A DNA stretch of 64,000 nt from an uncultured Bacteroidales bacterium. GTDB taxonomy: Bacteria; Bacteroidota; Bacteroidia; Bacteroidales; F082. The notes under the pieces are model-generated. The model was not told the DNA's origin, did no database searches, and was given only the letters and a program-made list of their open reading frames with translations. The stretch is from positions 1 to 64,000 of the forward strand of contig CAMYXP010000009.1 in NCBI GenBank assembly GCA_947303085.1. Direction: 5' to 3'. Shown here piece after piece: positions 46,271 to 55,550 of the stretch. Numbering within the stretch: position 1 is the first letter of the stretch; each line of letters starts with the position of its first letter. The position numbers and the translations under genes were made by a program.

Positions 46271-47599
46271 ATGAAAAAGTATATTTTGATAGTGTTTATG
46301 GCAGTTTTGGCATTTGGAATGAATGCTCAAAAGGCCGATGTCCTTACTCTTGATTCATGTTTTGCCTTGGCGAAAGCTAATAACGCCCAGTTCAAGACTA
46401 GTCAAATCGAAATAGAGAAGGCGAAGCAGGTTAAGAAACAGGTCTTTACCAAATATTTCCCACAGGTCAGCGCAGGTTATTTGGCATATTACGCGGTTAA
46501 TCCACTTATAAAATATGGTGTAGACGACATGCATGATGAGTTTGGAGAGATTCTTCAAGCTATCATTGAAGTGTTAAATGAAGACGGTGCTGGTATCCCT
46601 ACAGAGATTGAGTTGATGAAGAAAGGACACTCCATCAGCGCTACAGCGATTCAGCCAATATATGCCGGCGGGCGTGTCAGAAACGGCAACAAGCTGGCAA
46701 AATTAGGAGTTGAAGCGGCAGAGCTAAAAGCACAAGTGTCGGAACGCGACATGCTCGAAAGCATTGAGTCCACATACTATCTTGTGGTTGGTCTGAAGTC
46801 AAAAGTGGCGACGCTGGAATCAGCTTTGGCATTAATCGATTCTCTCGACCATGTGGCTGATGTGGCTTATAAAGCTGGTCTTGTCACAAAAAACGACAAG
46901 TTGCGAGTAGCCCTTGAACGTAACAAATTCAAAGCGTTGCAACTGCAGCTTAACAATGGCATAGTGCTTGCCTCACAGCTGTTGTGTCAGGAGATTGGAA
47001 TCGAATATCCTGAAGAAGGTCTGCATCTTGACGATGATATCAATCATTCTGGTGTCTTCACTGAGAATGATGGCTTTGAACGTCCTGAGCTTAGGCTGTT
47101 GCAGCTCCAAATCGACGCAGAAGTGTTTTACAAGAGGCTTTCAAGAGGAGAGGCGCTGCCACAAATCGGAGTCGGTGCCACTGTTTCATATGGCAACCTG
47201 GTAAAGAATTACAAAGGCAATGCCATTTTCTTCGCGAGTGTTCAGGTGCCTATCATGAAATGGTGGGAGACATCTCACAAAATCAAAGAGCATAACCTGA
47301 AGATTGAAGAATACGAACTTATGCAAAAAGACCTCACAGAAAAGATGTCGCTGCAAGAGAAACAAGCTTACAACCAGATGAATGAGGCTGAGGCTTTGCT
47401 GCAATCCGACAAATCGGCACTCGATATGGCACTGGAAAATTATCGCGTGGCTGAGCTTAACTACCGTGCCGGAATCAACACCGTGACCGATGTCCTTGAG
47501 GCAAATGCATTGCTGCTGCAAGCACAAAACGCAATCACCGACCGCATGATAACATATGCGTCAGCGCGACGTAGATATCATGATTTAACAGGAAGATAA
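46271..47599 (+). CDS. TolC family outer-membrane efflux channel
   Basis: 442 residues. Signal peptide (about 1-19, ending MNAQK), then the duplicated OEP helical repeats: QIEIEKAKQVKKQVFTKYFP, YAGGRVRNGNKLAKL, and ENYRVAELNYRAGINTVTDV. Forms the exit duct for the RND pump. ATG at 46271 chosen over an upstream in-frame TTG (46262) inside the repeat spacer. Followed by a strong shared terminator. Confidence 0.93.
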   Translation: MKKYILIVFMAVLAFGMNAQKADVLTLDSCFALAKANNAQFKTSQIEIEKAKQVKKQVFTKYFPQVSAGYLAYYAVNPLIKYGVDDMHDEFGEILQAIIEVLNEDGAGIPTEIELMKKGHSISATAIQPIYAGGRVRNGNKLAKLGVEAAELKAQVSERDMLESIESTYYLVVGLKSKVATLESALALIDSLDHVADVAYKAGLVTKNDKLRVALERNKFKALQLQLNNGIVLASQLLCQEIGIEYPEEGLHLDDDINHSGVFTENDGFERPELRLLQLQIDAEVFYKRLSRGEALPQIGVGATVSYGNLVKNYKGNAIFFASVQVPIMKWWETSHKIKEHNLKIEEYELMQKDLTEKMSLQEKQAYNQMNEAEALLQSDKSALDMALENYRVAELNYRAGINTVTDVLEANALLLQAQNAITDRMITYASARRRYHDLTGR

Positions 47600-47601
47600 A
47601 A

Positions 47602-47632
47602 AAACGGCTGATTGAAAATCAGCCGTTTTTTT
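47602..47632. terminator. Bidirectional terminator between the efflux operon and the Na/Pi gene
   Basis: AAACGGCTGATT (47602-47613) pairs perfectly with AATCAGCCGTTT (47617-47628) around a three-base loop, with A-run before and T-run after, serving both convergent genes. Confidence 0.9.
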
Positions 47633-49347
47633 TATGCTGTCAGCTTCTTGTGGGCATGAGCCTCAACAACGTTGATGACGTAATCTCCTAACTTCTCACA
47701 TTCACTGATGATATCCATATACTGGATGCCCGCCTGATAGTTGTAAAGATGCTCATTGATGTCGTTGACATTCGACTCCTTAAGCTGAGTACGATAGTTG
47801 TTGATCTCATTTTCAATGTTCAACGACTCGTTAAGGTCGACAATGCCTTGGGTGTCGTCAAGAACTTTCTGCATGTGAGCCAAAGCTTTGTTACAAAGCT
47901 CAAACATATAGCGGATGTGTTCCTTCTGAATATCGGTGAAATGCTCATTCTTCATGTGCTTCTGATTGATGGTGCGTGCCAGGTTATAGCAGCTGTCGCC
48001 AATACTCTCAAGCTCACCGACTTCGCGGAGCATATAACGTATTTTGGTCTTACTTTCAGGACTCAAACGGCCTTCAGTCACCTTGTTGAGATAATTTGCA
48101 ATCTCAATCTCCATGTGGTCGGAAATCTGCTCATATTTCTCAATTCTTGCGAAAAGCTTGCTGAAATCCTCGTCGTTTTTAGTCTCAAACAGCAACCTCG
48201 GTATGAAGTTGAACATCTTATTGGTGCGGGTCGAGAAGAGGCTAATCTCCTTCTGAGCCTCAAAAATCGATAGCTCAGCTGTTGAAAGAAGTCCTCCGGA
48301 TATGAATTTGAGCTTACCTTCCTCGTCTTCTTCCTTCTGCTTGATGATGCGGCATACGAGTTTCTCAATAGGTTTGATAAACCATATAAGAATCAATACG
48401 TTACAAATGTTGAACGCCGTGTGGAACGCTGATAGCGCATATGTTACTCTTACCTGCGCGTCGGCGATGTCGGCTTCCGTCTCAGGCACAAAGTCGGGGT
48501 CGAAACCGACAAACCTGCATACCATATTGATAAATGGTCGGAATATTATCAGCACCCAAATCACGCCGAACACGTTGAAAACCATGTGTGCCAAAGCTGC
48601 CCGACGTGCGTTTGTCGAAGCGCTCAAAGCGGCGATGTTCGATGTCACTGTGGTACCGATATTTTCGCCCATGACGAGCGCAATGCCTTGATAAATAGGC
48701 AAAACGCCGCTGGAACAGAGAATCAACGTGATGGCCATGATGGCGGCCGACGACTGCACGCACATGGTTAGGATGCTACCAATCAAAAGATAAAGCAGAG
48801 TGGTTAAAAATCCCCAATGGCCTGTGCTTGCGAAGAAATTGATTATGCTTTCGTTGCCTGCGAGGTCCATCGCCATGGCGTTTTCACGCAGGGTGGCGAG
48901 ACCGAGGAACATAAATGAGAAACCGAAGATGAACTCGCCGAACGACTTACCTGAAGCTTTCTTCTGGAAAATAAGTATGATAGCTAAGGCGAAGAATGGG
49001 AACACCACGTTGCTCATATTAATCTGGAACCCGAAGACCGACATGATCCATGCCGTCACTGTAGTTCCGATGTTGGCTCCCATGATCACCGAGATAGCCT
49101 GCGCCAAGGTGAGAAGACCTGCATTGACGAAACTGACAGTCATAACTGTCGTTGCCGTTGACGACTGCACCGCTGCGGTCACGAAAACGCCTGTGAGCAG
49201 TCCCGTGAAACGGTTTTTCGTCATGGTTCCCATGATGTTGCGGAGATGACCGCCGCTGAGTTTCTGCAGACCCTCACTCATCATCTTCATGCCGTACATG
49301 AGGAGAGCAAGGCATCCTAAAAGCTTTAGAAAAAGATAAATTGTCAT
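47632..49347 (-). CDS. Na/Pi symporter family protein with PhoU-like domain
   Basis: 571 residues. Two inverted membrane repeats each carry a QSS motif (VQSSTATTVMTVSFVNAG and VQSSAAIMAITLILC), the mark of NptA/YjbB-type phosphate carriers; helical PhoU-like C-terminal domain about 365-560. Moves phosphate with sodium. ATG at 47347+2000 (49347) chosen over TTG at 49353. Last gene of the rho-XRE-Na/Pi transcript, 12 bases after the regulator. Confidence 0.88.
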   Translation of the reverse strand: MTIYLFLKLLGCLALLMYGMKMMSEGLQKLSGGHLRNIMGTMTKNRFTGLLTGVFVTAAVQSSTATTVMTVSFVNAGLLTLAQAISVIMGANIGTTVTAWIMSVFGFQINMSNVVFPFFALAIILIFQKKASGKSFGEFIFGFSFMFLGLATLRENAMAMDLAGNESIINFFASTGHWGFLTTLLYLLIGSILTMCVQSSAAIMAITLILCSSGVLPIYQGIALVMGENIGTTVTSNIAALSASTNARRAALAHMVFNVFGVIWVLIIFRPFINMVCRFVGFDPDFVPETEADIADAQVRVTYALSAFHTAFNICNVLILIWFIKPIEKLVCRIIKQKEEDEEGKLKFISGGLLSTAELSIFEAQKEISLFSTRTNKMFNFIPRLLFETKNDEDFSKLFARIEKYEQISDHMEIEIANYLNKVTEGRLSPESKTKIRYMLREVGELESIGDSCYNLARTINQKHMKNEHFTDIQKEHIRYMFELCNKALAHMQKVLDDTQGIVDLNESLNIENEINNYRTQLKESNVNDINEHLYNYQAGIQYMDIISECEKLGDYVINVVEAHAHKKLTA

Positions 49348-49359
49348 AATCAATAACTT

Positions 49360-49722
49360 TTATTTCTTTTTTCTTCGTTTTAAACGTTCTTCCAAAGTGC
49401 TGTAACTGTTGTTTTTCGACGGCATCTTGACGCACTCCTCGAAGTTGTCGAAGTTCGATTCAACAATCTTAAGTGCTTCATACACAAGCTCTTTGTCGTC
49501 TTTCATCAACTCATAAAGATGGTCGGCCATCCAATATTTCAAGATGGCGTTCTCGTTGAGCTCAAGTATTTTGGCCATTTTTACAGCTTCCTGTCGGCTT
49601 ATTTTCGCCCTGCCGTTCTCTTTTCTGCAGTATTTAGTCTCCGACATGAAGAGCATCTTAGCCATCTCCACTTGGGTGATCCCCGAGTACATCCTAGTCT
49701 TTCGTATCGTTTGGCTTAGCAT
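49360..49722 (-). CDS. XRE-type helix-turn-helix regulator between rho and the Na/Pi gene
   Basis: 120 residues. A helix-turn-helix in residues 5-65 (QTIRKTRMYSGITQVEMAKM, then SETKYCRKENGRAKISRQEA) and a charged C-terminal half ending in RLKRRKKK. The conserved order resembles phage-repressor-like XRE domains. Its ATG lies one base after the rho stop codon, so translation is very likely coupled to rho. Target unknown; candidates are its own operon and the phosphate carrier that follows. Confidence 0.75.
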   Translation of the reverse strand: MLSQTIRKTRMYSGITQVEMAKMLFMSETKYCRKENGRAKISRQEAVKMAKILELNENAILKYWMADHLYELMKDDKELVYEALKIVESNFDNFEECVKMPSKNNSYSTLEERLKRRKKK

Positions 49723-49723
49723 A

Positions 49724-51430
49724 TTATTTGTCTATTGTAGCCAAAAATTCCTCGTTCGAAACTGTCTTCGATATTCTGTCTTTCAAGAATTCCATCGCCT
49801 CCACAGGTGTCATGTCGGCGAAATGGTTACGCAGCGCCCAGACGCGTGCCAAAGTGCGCTCGTCGACCAACAAGTCGTCGCGACGTGTACCTGATGCCAC
49901 GATGTCGATAGCAGGGTAGATGCGCTTGTTCGAGAGACGGCGGTCGAGCTGGAGCTCCATGTTGCCGGTGCCTTTGAATTCCTCGAAGATGACCTCGTCC
50001 ATCTTTGAACCTGTGTCAATCAAAGCTGTAGCCAAAATCGTGAGTGAGCCGCCGCCTTCGATGTTACGTGCCGCACCGAAGAAACGTTTCGGCTTCTGCA
50101 AAGCGTTGGCCTCGACACCGCCCGAAAGCACCTTACCCGATGCCGGTGACACGGTGTTGTAGGCACGAGCCAATCTGGTGATGGAGTCAAGCAGAATCAC
50201 CACGTCGTGACCGCATTCTGTCAAGCGTTTTGCCTTCTCTAGAACTATGTTCGCAATCTTCACGTGTTTGTCGGCCGGCTCGTCGAATGTCGATGAGATA
50301 ACCTCCGCTTTCACGCTGCGTGCCATGTCGGTGACCTCCTCAGGACGCTCGTCGATCAACAATATAATAAGGTATACCTCAGGGTGGTTTGCCGCGATGG
50401 CGTTTGCCACTTCCTTTAGCAACACTGTCTTACCTGTCTTAGGCTGTGCCACAATCAATCCACGTTGACCTTTGCCGATAGGGGCGAAGAGATCCATGAT
50501 ACGTGTCGACACTGTGCCTCCCTGATGTCCTGTGAGCTTGAATTTCTCATCCGGGAACAAAGGTGTGAGGAAGTCGAACGGGATACGGTCGCGCACCTCG
50601 TCTGGGTTGCGTCCGTTGATTTTGTCGACCTTCACTAACGGGAAATATTTCTCGCCGTTCTTTGGCGGACGAATCATGCCGAGAATGGTGTCGCCGGTCT
50701 TCAAGCCGAACAGTTTTATCTGTGACTGGGAGACGTAGATGTCGTCAGGTGAATTCAAATAGTTATAGTCGGCCGAACGCAGGAATCCGTAGCCGTCGGG
50801 CATGATTTCAAGCACGCCCTCGGCTTGCACCACGCCGTCAAACTCCGAAATCATCTCTTCGTGACGCATCGGCGCCGGCTGTTGCTGCTCTTCCTGATGA
50901 TGCTGCGGACGAACCTCGTAAACGGCCTGTTTTTCCTCAAACATCGGCACGTCGTGTTCAACCGGCACAACCTCTGGAATCTCCGCCTCTTCCTCGTTGC
51001 TCTCGTTGAGTATCTCGTTTGCCACGTCGACCACCGCCGGTTTCGGCTTAGGATACGATACATGACGCGGTTTGTCGCCGTCCTCGCCAAGGTTCTCGAA
51101 TGTGGTCTTTATCACATCCGGACGCTTGCCGATTCTTGGACGTCTGCCGCGTTTCGGGGCTTCTGCAACTGCCTCATTTTCAATAGGTTTCACTGGTTCA
51201 GCCGGTGCCTCAACCTTAGCTTCAGCTTCAACATCAACCTTCTTCTTTCTTCCTGGTCTGCCTTTGGGCTTCTCAACAACTGCTGGAGTTTCCTGCGGCG
51301 CAGACTGTTTCTCGATGATGCTGTACACAAGGTTCTCCTTTGGCACGCTGACGTTCTCCACTCCAAGCTTCAACGCAATCTCCTTGAGCTCAGCAATGGA
51401 CTTGTCGTTTAGTTCAAAAATATCGTACAT
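49724..51430 (-). CDS. rho: Transcription termination factor Rho with long N-terminal disordered insertion
   Basis: 568 residues. Rho_N domain (1-45), a low-complexity charged insertion (about 45-205, with AT-hook-like KGRPGRKKK and KRGRRPR and a Q-rich tract HHQEEQQQP), RNA-binding cold-shock domain (about 208-285: [15 protein letters not shown]) and RecA-like ATPase (Walker [21 protein letters not shown]). An RNA-dependent helicase that ends transcription. The insertion is typical of Bacteroidetes Rho; in Bacteroides it supports condensate formation. Long leader of roughly 105 bases from the promoter at 51541. Confidence 0.97.
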   Translation of the reverse strand: MYDIFELNDKSIAELKEIALKLGVENVSVPKENLVYSIIEKQSAPQETPAVVEKPKGRPGRKKKVDVEAEAKVEAPAEPVKPIENEAVAEAPKRGRRPRIGKRPDVIKTTFENLGEDGDKPRHVSYPKPKPAVVDVANEILNESNEEEAEIPEVVPVEHDVPMFEEKQAVYEVRPQHHQEEQQQPAPMRHEEMISEFDGVVQAEGVLEIMPDGYGFLRSADYNYLNSPDDIYVSQSQIKLFGLKTGDTILGMIRPPKNGEKYFPLVKVDKINGRNPDEVRDRIPFDFLTPLFPDEKFKLTGHQGGTVSTRIMDLFAPIGKGQRGLIVAQPKTGKTVLLKEVANAIAANHPEVYLIILLIDERPEEVTDMARSVKAEVISSTFDEPADKHVKIANIVLEKAKRLTECGHDVVILLDSITRLARAYNTVSPASGKVLSGGVEANALQKPKRFFGAARNIEGGGSLTILATALIDTGSKMDEVIFEEFKGTGNMELQLDRRLSNKRIYPAIDIVASGTRRDDLLVDERTLARVWALRNHFADMTPVEAMEFLKDRISKTVSNEEFLATIDK

Positions 51431-51540
51431 AAAAAGTCAATTATTAGACTGAATTTCAAAAACTTATCTGATTATTTTGCGAAACAGAATTGTTTGCTTT
51501 ATCGAACAAAAGCTGGTTGTCTATTGTTCTTTTGACGTTG

Positions 51541-51587
51541 CAAATATACAATTTTTTTTCATACAACCAATTTTTTTGTTAATTTTG
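51541..51587. promoter_or_regulatory. Divergent -7 boxes for rho and the DUF4293 gene
   Basis: Minus-strand TATATTTG (51541-51548) for rho; plus-strand TAATTTTG (51580-51587) for the gene at 51603. The rho mRNA leader is about 105 bases, long enough for attenuation-style autoregulation by Rho, which is inference. Confidence 0.6.
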
Positions 51588-51602
51588 CAAAAAATTTTAG
51601 AT

Positions 51603-52091
51603 ATGATTCAAAGAAGACAGACCATTTTCATGCTTTTATCAGTGATTATTACTGCTTTGCTGTTTTTTATGCCTCTGGCATCGTTCAACGATGGCACCAC
51701 AGTAATGAAATTCACCATTTTTGGTATACAACAACCAATTGAAACTATATCATTATCAACAGCTTATACTTGGCCACTCGTAGTTTTGACAATTTTGATG
51801 ACATTGGCACCTCTCGTAACTATTTTCCTATATAAAAAACGTGAATTGCAAGTGCGTCTTTGCCGACTGACGATGCTTGTGAACATCATCTTCATCGGAT
51901 TGATATTCCTTTATTATGAAGCTGATATTCAAAAGATTATAGCTACTGTTGAAGGCGATGAGTATCAACTTTATGTCGCTTATTTCTTCGGCATGGTGAT
52001 TCCGCTTGTCAATCTCATACTCGAAATCCTCGCTATCCGTGGCATTAAAAAAGATATCGACCTTCTGAAATCAGTCGACAGGCTGAGATGA
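51603..52091 (+). CDS. DUF4293 family integral membrane protein
   Basis: 162 residues. Four hydrophobic segments (about 8-27, 52-72, 82-100, 122-145) and the N terminus MIQRRQTIFMLLS that marks the family, which is confined to Bacteroidetes. Function unknown. ATG at 51603, 15 bases after the -7 box at 51580-51587, is preferred over a start at 51477, which would lie upstream of that promoter. Confidence 0.82.
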   Translation: MIQRRQTIFMLLSVIITALLFFMPLASFNDGTTVMKFTIFGIQQPIETISLSTAYTWPLVVLTILMTLAPLVTIFLYKKRELQVRLCRLTMLVNIIFIGLIFLYYEADIQKIIATVEGDEYQLYVAYFFGMVIPLVNLILEILAIRGIKKDIDLLKSVDRLR

Positions 52092-52131
52092 AGTTGTTCA
52101 GTTATTTATGACCAAACGGTTAATTGACTAA

Positions 52132-52626
52132 CTAACTTCTAACTTTCTCGTAAACTTCCATTTTCTTGATTTCGCTTCCATCAATCTGGAATCTCACCAT
52201 CGTGATGACCTTGTGAAATCCGCTGTTTCCGGCTGCTCCCGGGTTGATGTGGAGCAATCCGAGGCTATGGTCGTTCATCACCTTCAGGATATGTGAGTGT
52301 CCGCTGATGAAAATATTAGGTTTCTCTTTGATTATCAGTTCTTTAATGCCTGGCTCGTAACGGCTCGGGTAACCTCCGATGTGCGTCATCATCACCTTCA
52401 CGTTCTCGACGGTGAAGATGTTGATTTTCGGAAACATCAGGCGTATCTTCTGGTCGTCGACGTTGCCGTAAACCGCCCTCAAAGGCTTGAAGGCAGACAA
52501 AGCGTCGGCGACATCGGTGGAACCGATGTCGCCGACGTGCCATATCTCGTCGCAGTCTTTGAAAAACTCAAAAACCGCAGGATTAAGCCATCCGTGTGTG
52601 TCCGACAATAATCCTATCTTTTTCAT
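52132..52626 (-). CDS. YfcE/MJ0936 family metallophosphoesterase
   Basis: 164 residues, all of the calcineurin-like motifs present: GLLSDTHG (D-x-H), HVGDIG (G-D), YGNVDD (G-N), MMTHIGG and ISGHSH. Cytoplasmic phosphodiesterase with two metal ions; natural substrate unknown. Starts three bases before the stop of the upstream DUF3078 gene on this strand, so the two are probably co-transcribed. Confidence 0.9.
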   Translation of the reverse strand: MKKIGLLSDTHGWLNPAVFEFFKDCDEIWHVGDIGSTDVADALSAFKPLRAVYGNVDDQKIRLMFPKINIFTVENVKVMMTHIGGYPSRYEPGIKELIIKEKPNIFISGHSHILKVMNDHSLGLLHINPGAAGNSGFHKVITMVRFQIDGSEIKKMEVYEKVRS

Positions 52627-52629
52627 TTA

Positions 52630-53667
52630 TCACGGAATCTTGTATGAGATGCCGAGGCTCAACACTTCCTTGAACTGACGGAAGGTGGTACCTTCGTAGG
52701 TGCTGAGTGGCATGATGTCCTCGTCGTAGACCAAACGCGCGGTGAGGTTGCATGTTAACCAGTCGTTGATCTTCATAATCAAGGCGTTGTCCCAGTCAAA
52801 GTCGACAGGGCAGGTGTAGCTCTCGCCAAGAACGTTGGTGCCGTCGTTGAGATAATCGTAGAAAGCGATGAGCTTCGATGAGAAGGTCACGTTCTTCATA
52901 ATCTCGTAGTTGAACTCAGCGGTGATCTGCGCACCGAGTTCCCAACGGATGTTTTCGCCTTTCTTAACTCTGTTGTAATTGTAACGAACCACAGGAACAG
53001 TGTCGGTGTATGCCTCGTATGGCAAATAATTGCCTTCAGCATCCTCATAATACTCGCCGTTAGCGTCTTCCTGATATTCATATTCAGCTTTCTTCACGCC
53101 AAAAGCGCCGGCGTCAGCCAATCTCTGGTCGTTGACGATGGTCATACGGCCCGTGACAGGGGCGATGTTGACTTTGAAATGTTCGTTTGGCACCCACTGG
53201 ATACCGAGACCGAGTGTCACATATCCTGGATTCATGATGCCTGAGATGCGGTTGGTGCTGTCGGCAGCGTAGTTGTAGCCGTTGGTAAACTGGCTCTGGA
53301 ATGTCAGGTTGGCTGTAACAAACCATTTGTCTTTGTGGATGTTGTATCCGTAAAGTGAGCTGAAGAAGATGCGGTCGTCAGTCTTTATGGGCTTTTGATC
53401 GAGGTCGTAATAGCTGTAGCCGAGCTGAAGATCCAGACCGTTGTCCCATTTGTGGTTGCCGTTCTTGTAGTTGCAGTCATACTTTAAAAAACCGAGGAAG
53501 TTGACGTTGTCCTGTCCGCCCGGTGCCCAGTTGTCGAAATGGCTCTGAGCCATGTTGAAACCGACGTTTCCGCCATGAGTCCAAGGAGATGCCGGAGCAT
53601 CATCTTGCGCAAATGCCACATTCACTGAAAGCAGCATCGCAATCAAAGGTAAAAATACTTTTTTCAT
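52630..53667 (-). CDS. DUF3078 family outer-membrane protein, second copy
   Basis: 345 residues. Cleavable signal (1-20, ending AFAQD), then VGFNMAQSHFDNWAPGGQDN (about 34-53), aligned with the corresponding segment of the paralogue at 22225-23376, and GRMTIVNDQRLADAGAFGV, which is also shared with it. Amphipathic beta strands run to the C terminus. Probable small outer-membrane barrel of unknown role. Followed after three bases by the phosphodiesterase. Confidence 0.78.
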   Translation of the reverse strand: MKKVFLPLIAMLLSVNVAFAQDDAPASPWTHGGNVGFNMAQSHFDNWAPGGQDNVNFLGFLKYDCNYKNGNHKWDNGLDLQLGYSYYDLDQKPIKTDDRIFFSSLYGYNIHKDKWFVTANLTFQSQFTNGYNYAADSTNRISGIMNPGYVTLGLGIQWVPNEHFKVNIAPVTGRMTIVNDQRLADAGAFGVKKAEYEYQEDANGEYYEDAEGNYLPYEAYTDTVPVVRYNYNRVKKGENIRWELGAQITAEFNYEIMKNVTFSSKLIAFYDYLNDGTNVLGESYTCPVDFDWDNALIMKINDWLTCNLTARLVYDEDIMPLSTYEGTTFRQFKEVLSLGISYKIP

Positions 53668-53692
53668 ATTTTAAAAATTTATTGGTTTATAA

Positions 53693-54487
53693 TCAATAGT
53701 TGTTTCCGTCATAGTAATTCCGCTCTCCAATCTGGAATGTTATCTCCTGCGACATCCTCGTCCTCACCAGACTGTCGTTTTTCACTCCCGGAGTCCATAC
53801 CAAGCTCTGTATCAATCGGATAGCCTCGTTGTCACAACCGCCGCCAACGCTGTTTTCAACAACGATGTTCGATGCTCTGCCGTCGGTCTCAACTACGAAC
53901 TTAAGCTTCACAGTGCCTTGAATCTCAAACTGTTTCGCCTGGTCGGGATAAACCAGATTCGTGCGAAGGAAGCCTGCTAAAGTCACCTGCGGGTTGGCGA
54001 AATAGGGCAGAGGTGACTGGAACAACTCCTTTATTTCATAGATTTTATTGCTTTTCTGTGCGGGATATTCTTGCTCTGGCAGCATAGTCCGAGGGTTTTT
54101 CTCCTCGTTTTTCTTGTAGCTCTTTGGCGAGAACTCCACAACATAATAATCGTTGAAATCCACTGCTTTTCCTTGGCTTATGGCCGGATTCCACTCAATC
54201 ATCTTAACCAGTCGTATGGCTTCCGCGGCACATTCGTCGTCGAAGCTCTTCTCAATCCTGTAATTTGTGGCGTTTCCGTCTTTGTCAACATCATAAAACA
54301 CTGTGATTTTACCGCCTTTTTTCTGCTCAAGGGCGCTCTGCGGATAAATAAGATGGTTTTGGATTATTTTTTTTGTCAAAGGAAATCCTGAAATCGGTTC
54401 CGGCGATTTGACCTGGGCATTGGTCCTCAATCCTAATGATATGAATATCAATGTTATAATTAAAAATAAAAATTTATTATTTTTCAT
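53693..54487 (-). CDS. Protein with two TonB C-terminal domains
   Basis: 264 residues. Signal peptide or anchor (about 5-24), then two TonB_C-like domains: about 35-115 (IQNHLIYPQSALEQKKGGKI) and about 165-255 (LRTNLVYPDQAKQFEIQGTV, then KLKFVVETDGRASNI). The fold contacts TonB boxes or peptidoglycan. It lacks the Pro-rich spacer and firm N-terminal helix of an energising TonB, so it may be a secreted accessory protein. Own promoter at 54520-54527. Confidence 0.75.
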   Translation of the reverse strand: MKNNKFLFLIITLIFISLGLRTNAQVKSPEPISGFPLTKKIIQNHLIYPQSALEQKKGGKITVFYDVDKDGNATNYRIEKSFDDECAAEAIRLVKMIEWNPAISQGKAVDFNDYYVVEFSPKSYKKNEEKNPRTMLPEQEYPAQKSNKIYEIKELFQSPLPYFANPQVTLAGFLRTNLVYPDQAKQFEIQGTVKLKFVVETDGRASNIVVENSVGGGCDNEAIRLIQSLVWTPGVKNDSLVRTRMSQEITFQIGERNYYDGNNY

Positions 54488-54519
54488 GTTTCAAACCTGC
54501 ATTTTCAAAATAAACACCG

Positions 54520-54566
54520 CAAATTTACGAAATTTTTAAATGATAATCAAAAAAAATGTATTTTTG
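54520..54566. promoter_or_regulatory. Divergent -7 boxes for the TonB_C protein and rlmB-like gene
   Basis: Minus-strand TAAATTTG (54520-54527) and plus-strand TATTTTTG (54559-54566). The plus promoter transcribes through the REP-like repeat at 54571-54629 before the ATG at 54647. Confidence 0.55.
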
Positions 54567-54570
54567 TTTT

Positions 54571-54629
54571 GTCATTCCGACCGAAGCGGAGGTTTCTCCC
54601 TTCCGCCTTAAGGATTCAGTCGAAATGAC
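54571..54629 (+). repeat. REP-like palindromic repeat in a 5' leader
   Basis: GTCATTCCGACCGAAGCGGAG (first 20: GTCATTCCGACCGAAGCGGA) opens the unit and GTCGAAATGAC (54619-54629) closes it, giving an 11-base inverted repeat with one mismatch around about 37 bases. Third site of the same family. Confidence 0.75.
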
Positions 54630-54646
54630 GGAAATATATCTGAAAT

Positions 54647-55402
54647 ATGAATAATTTTAACAAAAAAGAAGACGATAACATGGTCTTTGGCGTTCATCCC
54701 GTCGAGGAAGTCATCAAGGCGGGGAAGGAACTGGAGAAGGTTTTTGTGCAGTCGGGACTGCGTTCGCCGCAGATCTCCGAGATAGTGAAATACGCCCGCG
54801 AGCATGAGGTCCCGGTGCAGTTCGTCCCGATTGAGAAACTGAACCGTCTTACGCGGAAAAACCATCAGGGAATAGTGGCTTTCGTTTGCCCTATTTCGTA
54901 TCAGACCATCGAAAATGTAATCCCTATGGTATACGACGAAGGCCGCATGCCTTTTGTCGTCATCCTCGACCGTGTCACAGATGTGCGCAACTTCGGAGCC
55001 ATCGCCCGCACATGCTACGCCGCCGGCGTCGACGCCATCGTCATACCGTCGCGTGGCAGTGCCCTCATCAACGGCGACGCGATGAAGACCTCCGCCGGAG
55101 CATTATCATTAATTAATGTGTGCCGCGTCGAGAATATCAAAGACACTATCGATTTCCTGAAGGCGAGCGGCTTGAAAGTGATAGCGTTTTCAGAGAAAGG
55201 CAGGCAGACTATCTGGCAGGCCGACCTCACCGGACCTATCGCCATCATGATGGGATCGGAGGAAGACGGCATCAGCGAGGCTTATCTAAAACGTGTTGAT
55301 AATCATTTGGTTATCCCGATGCCTGGCGACATCGATTCGCTCAACGTCAGCGTCGCCACCGGCATTGTGACGTTCGAAGTGGTGCGACAACGTTCGTTGT
55401 AA
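54647..55402 (+). CDS. rlmB: 23S rRNA 2'-O-methyltransferase, RlmB-like (SpoU/TrmH family)
   Basis: 251 residues. N-terminal L30e-like substrate-binding domain (about 10-90) and SPOUT methyltransferase domain (about 95-250) with knotted-fold motifs DRVTDVRNFGAIARTCYAAG, IAIMMGSEEDGIS and LNVSVATGIVTFE. Methylates a ribose in 23S rRNA by analogy with G2251-specific RlmB. The leader contains a REP-like repeat. Start at 54647 or at the ATG 11 codons later (54680). Followed by a terminator. Confidence 0.92.
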   Translation: MNNFNKKEDDNMVFGVHPVEEVIKAGKELEKVFVQSGLRSPQISEIVKYAREHEVPVQFVPIEKLNRLTRKNHQGIVAFVCPISYQTIENVIPMVYDEGRMPFVVILDRVTDVRNFGAIARTCYAAGVDAIVIPSRGSALINGDAMKTSAGALSLINVCRVENIKDTIDFLKASGLKVIAFSEKGRQTIWQADLTGPIAIMMGSEEDGISEAYLKRVDNHLVIPMPGDIDSLNVSVATGIVTFEVVRQRSL

Positions 55403-55407
55403 CAAAA

Positions 55408-55440
55408 AAAAGAACCGATCGTTTGACCGGTTCTTTTTTT
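55408..55440 (+). terminator. Intrinsic terminator of the rlmB-like gene
   Basis: AGAACCG (55411-55417) pairs with CGGTTCT; the stem extends past a one-base mismatch and is followed by seven or more T. A-run before it could let it serve the tRNA transcript on the other strand as well. Confidence 0.8.
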
Positions 55441-55448
55441 ATATCTTG

Positions 55449-55532
55449 TGCCCATGAGAAGACTCGAACTTCCAAGAGCGTCCGCTCACTACACCCTGAA
55501 TGTAGCGTGTTTACCAATTTCACCACATGGGC
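55449..55532 (-). tRNA. tRNA-Leu (anticodon CAG)
   Basis: 84 bases with acceptor stem GCCCATG/CATGGGC, D-loop AAATTGGT, anticodon stem CTACA/TGTAG around loop TTCAGGG (anticodon CAG), a leucine-type extra arm and T-loop GTTCGAGTC. The 3' CCA is not encoded (the bases are CAA), so it must be added after transcription. Confidence 0.93.
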
Positions 55533-55550
55533 TTCGGGTGGAACTTTTGG

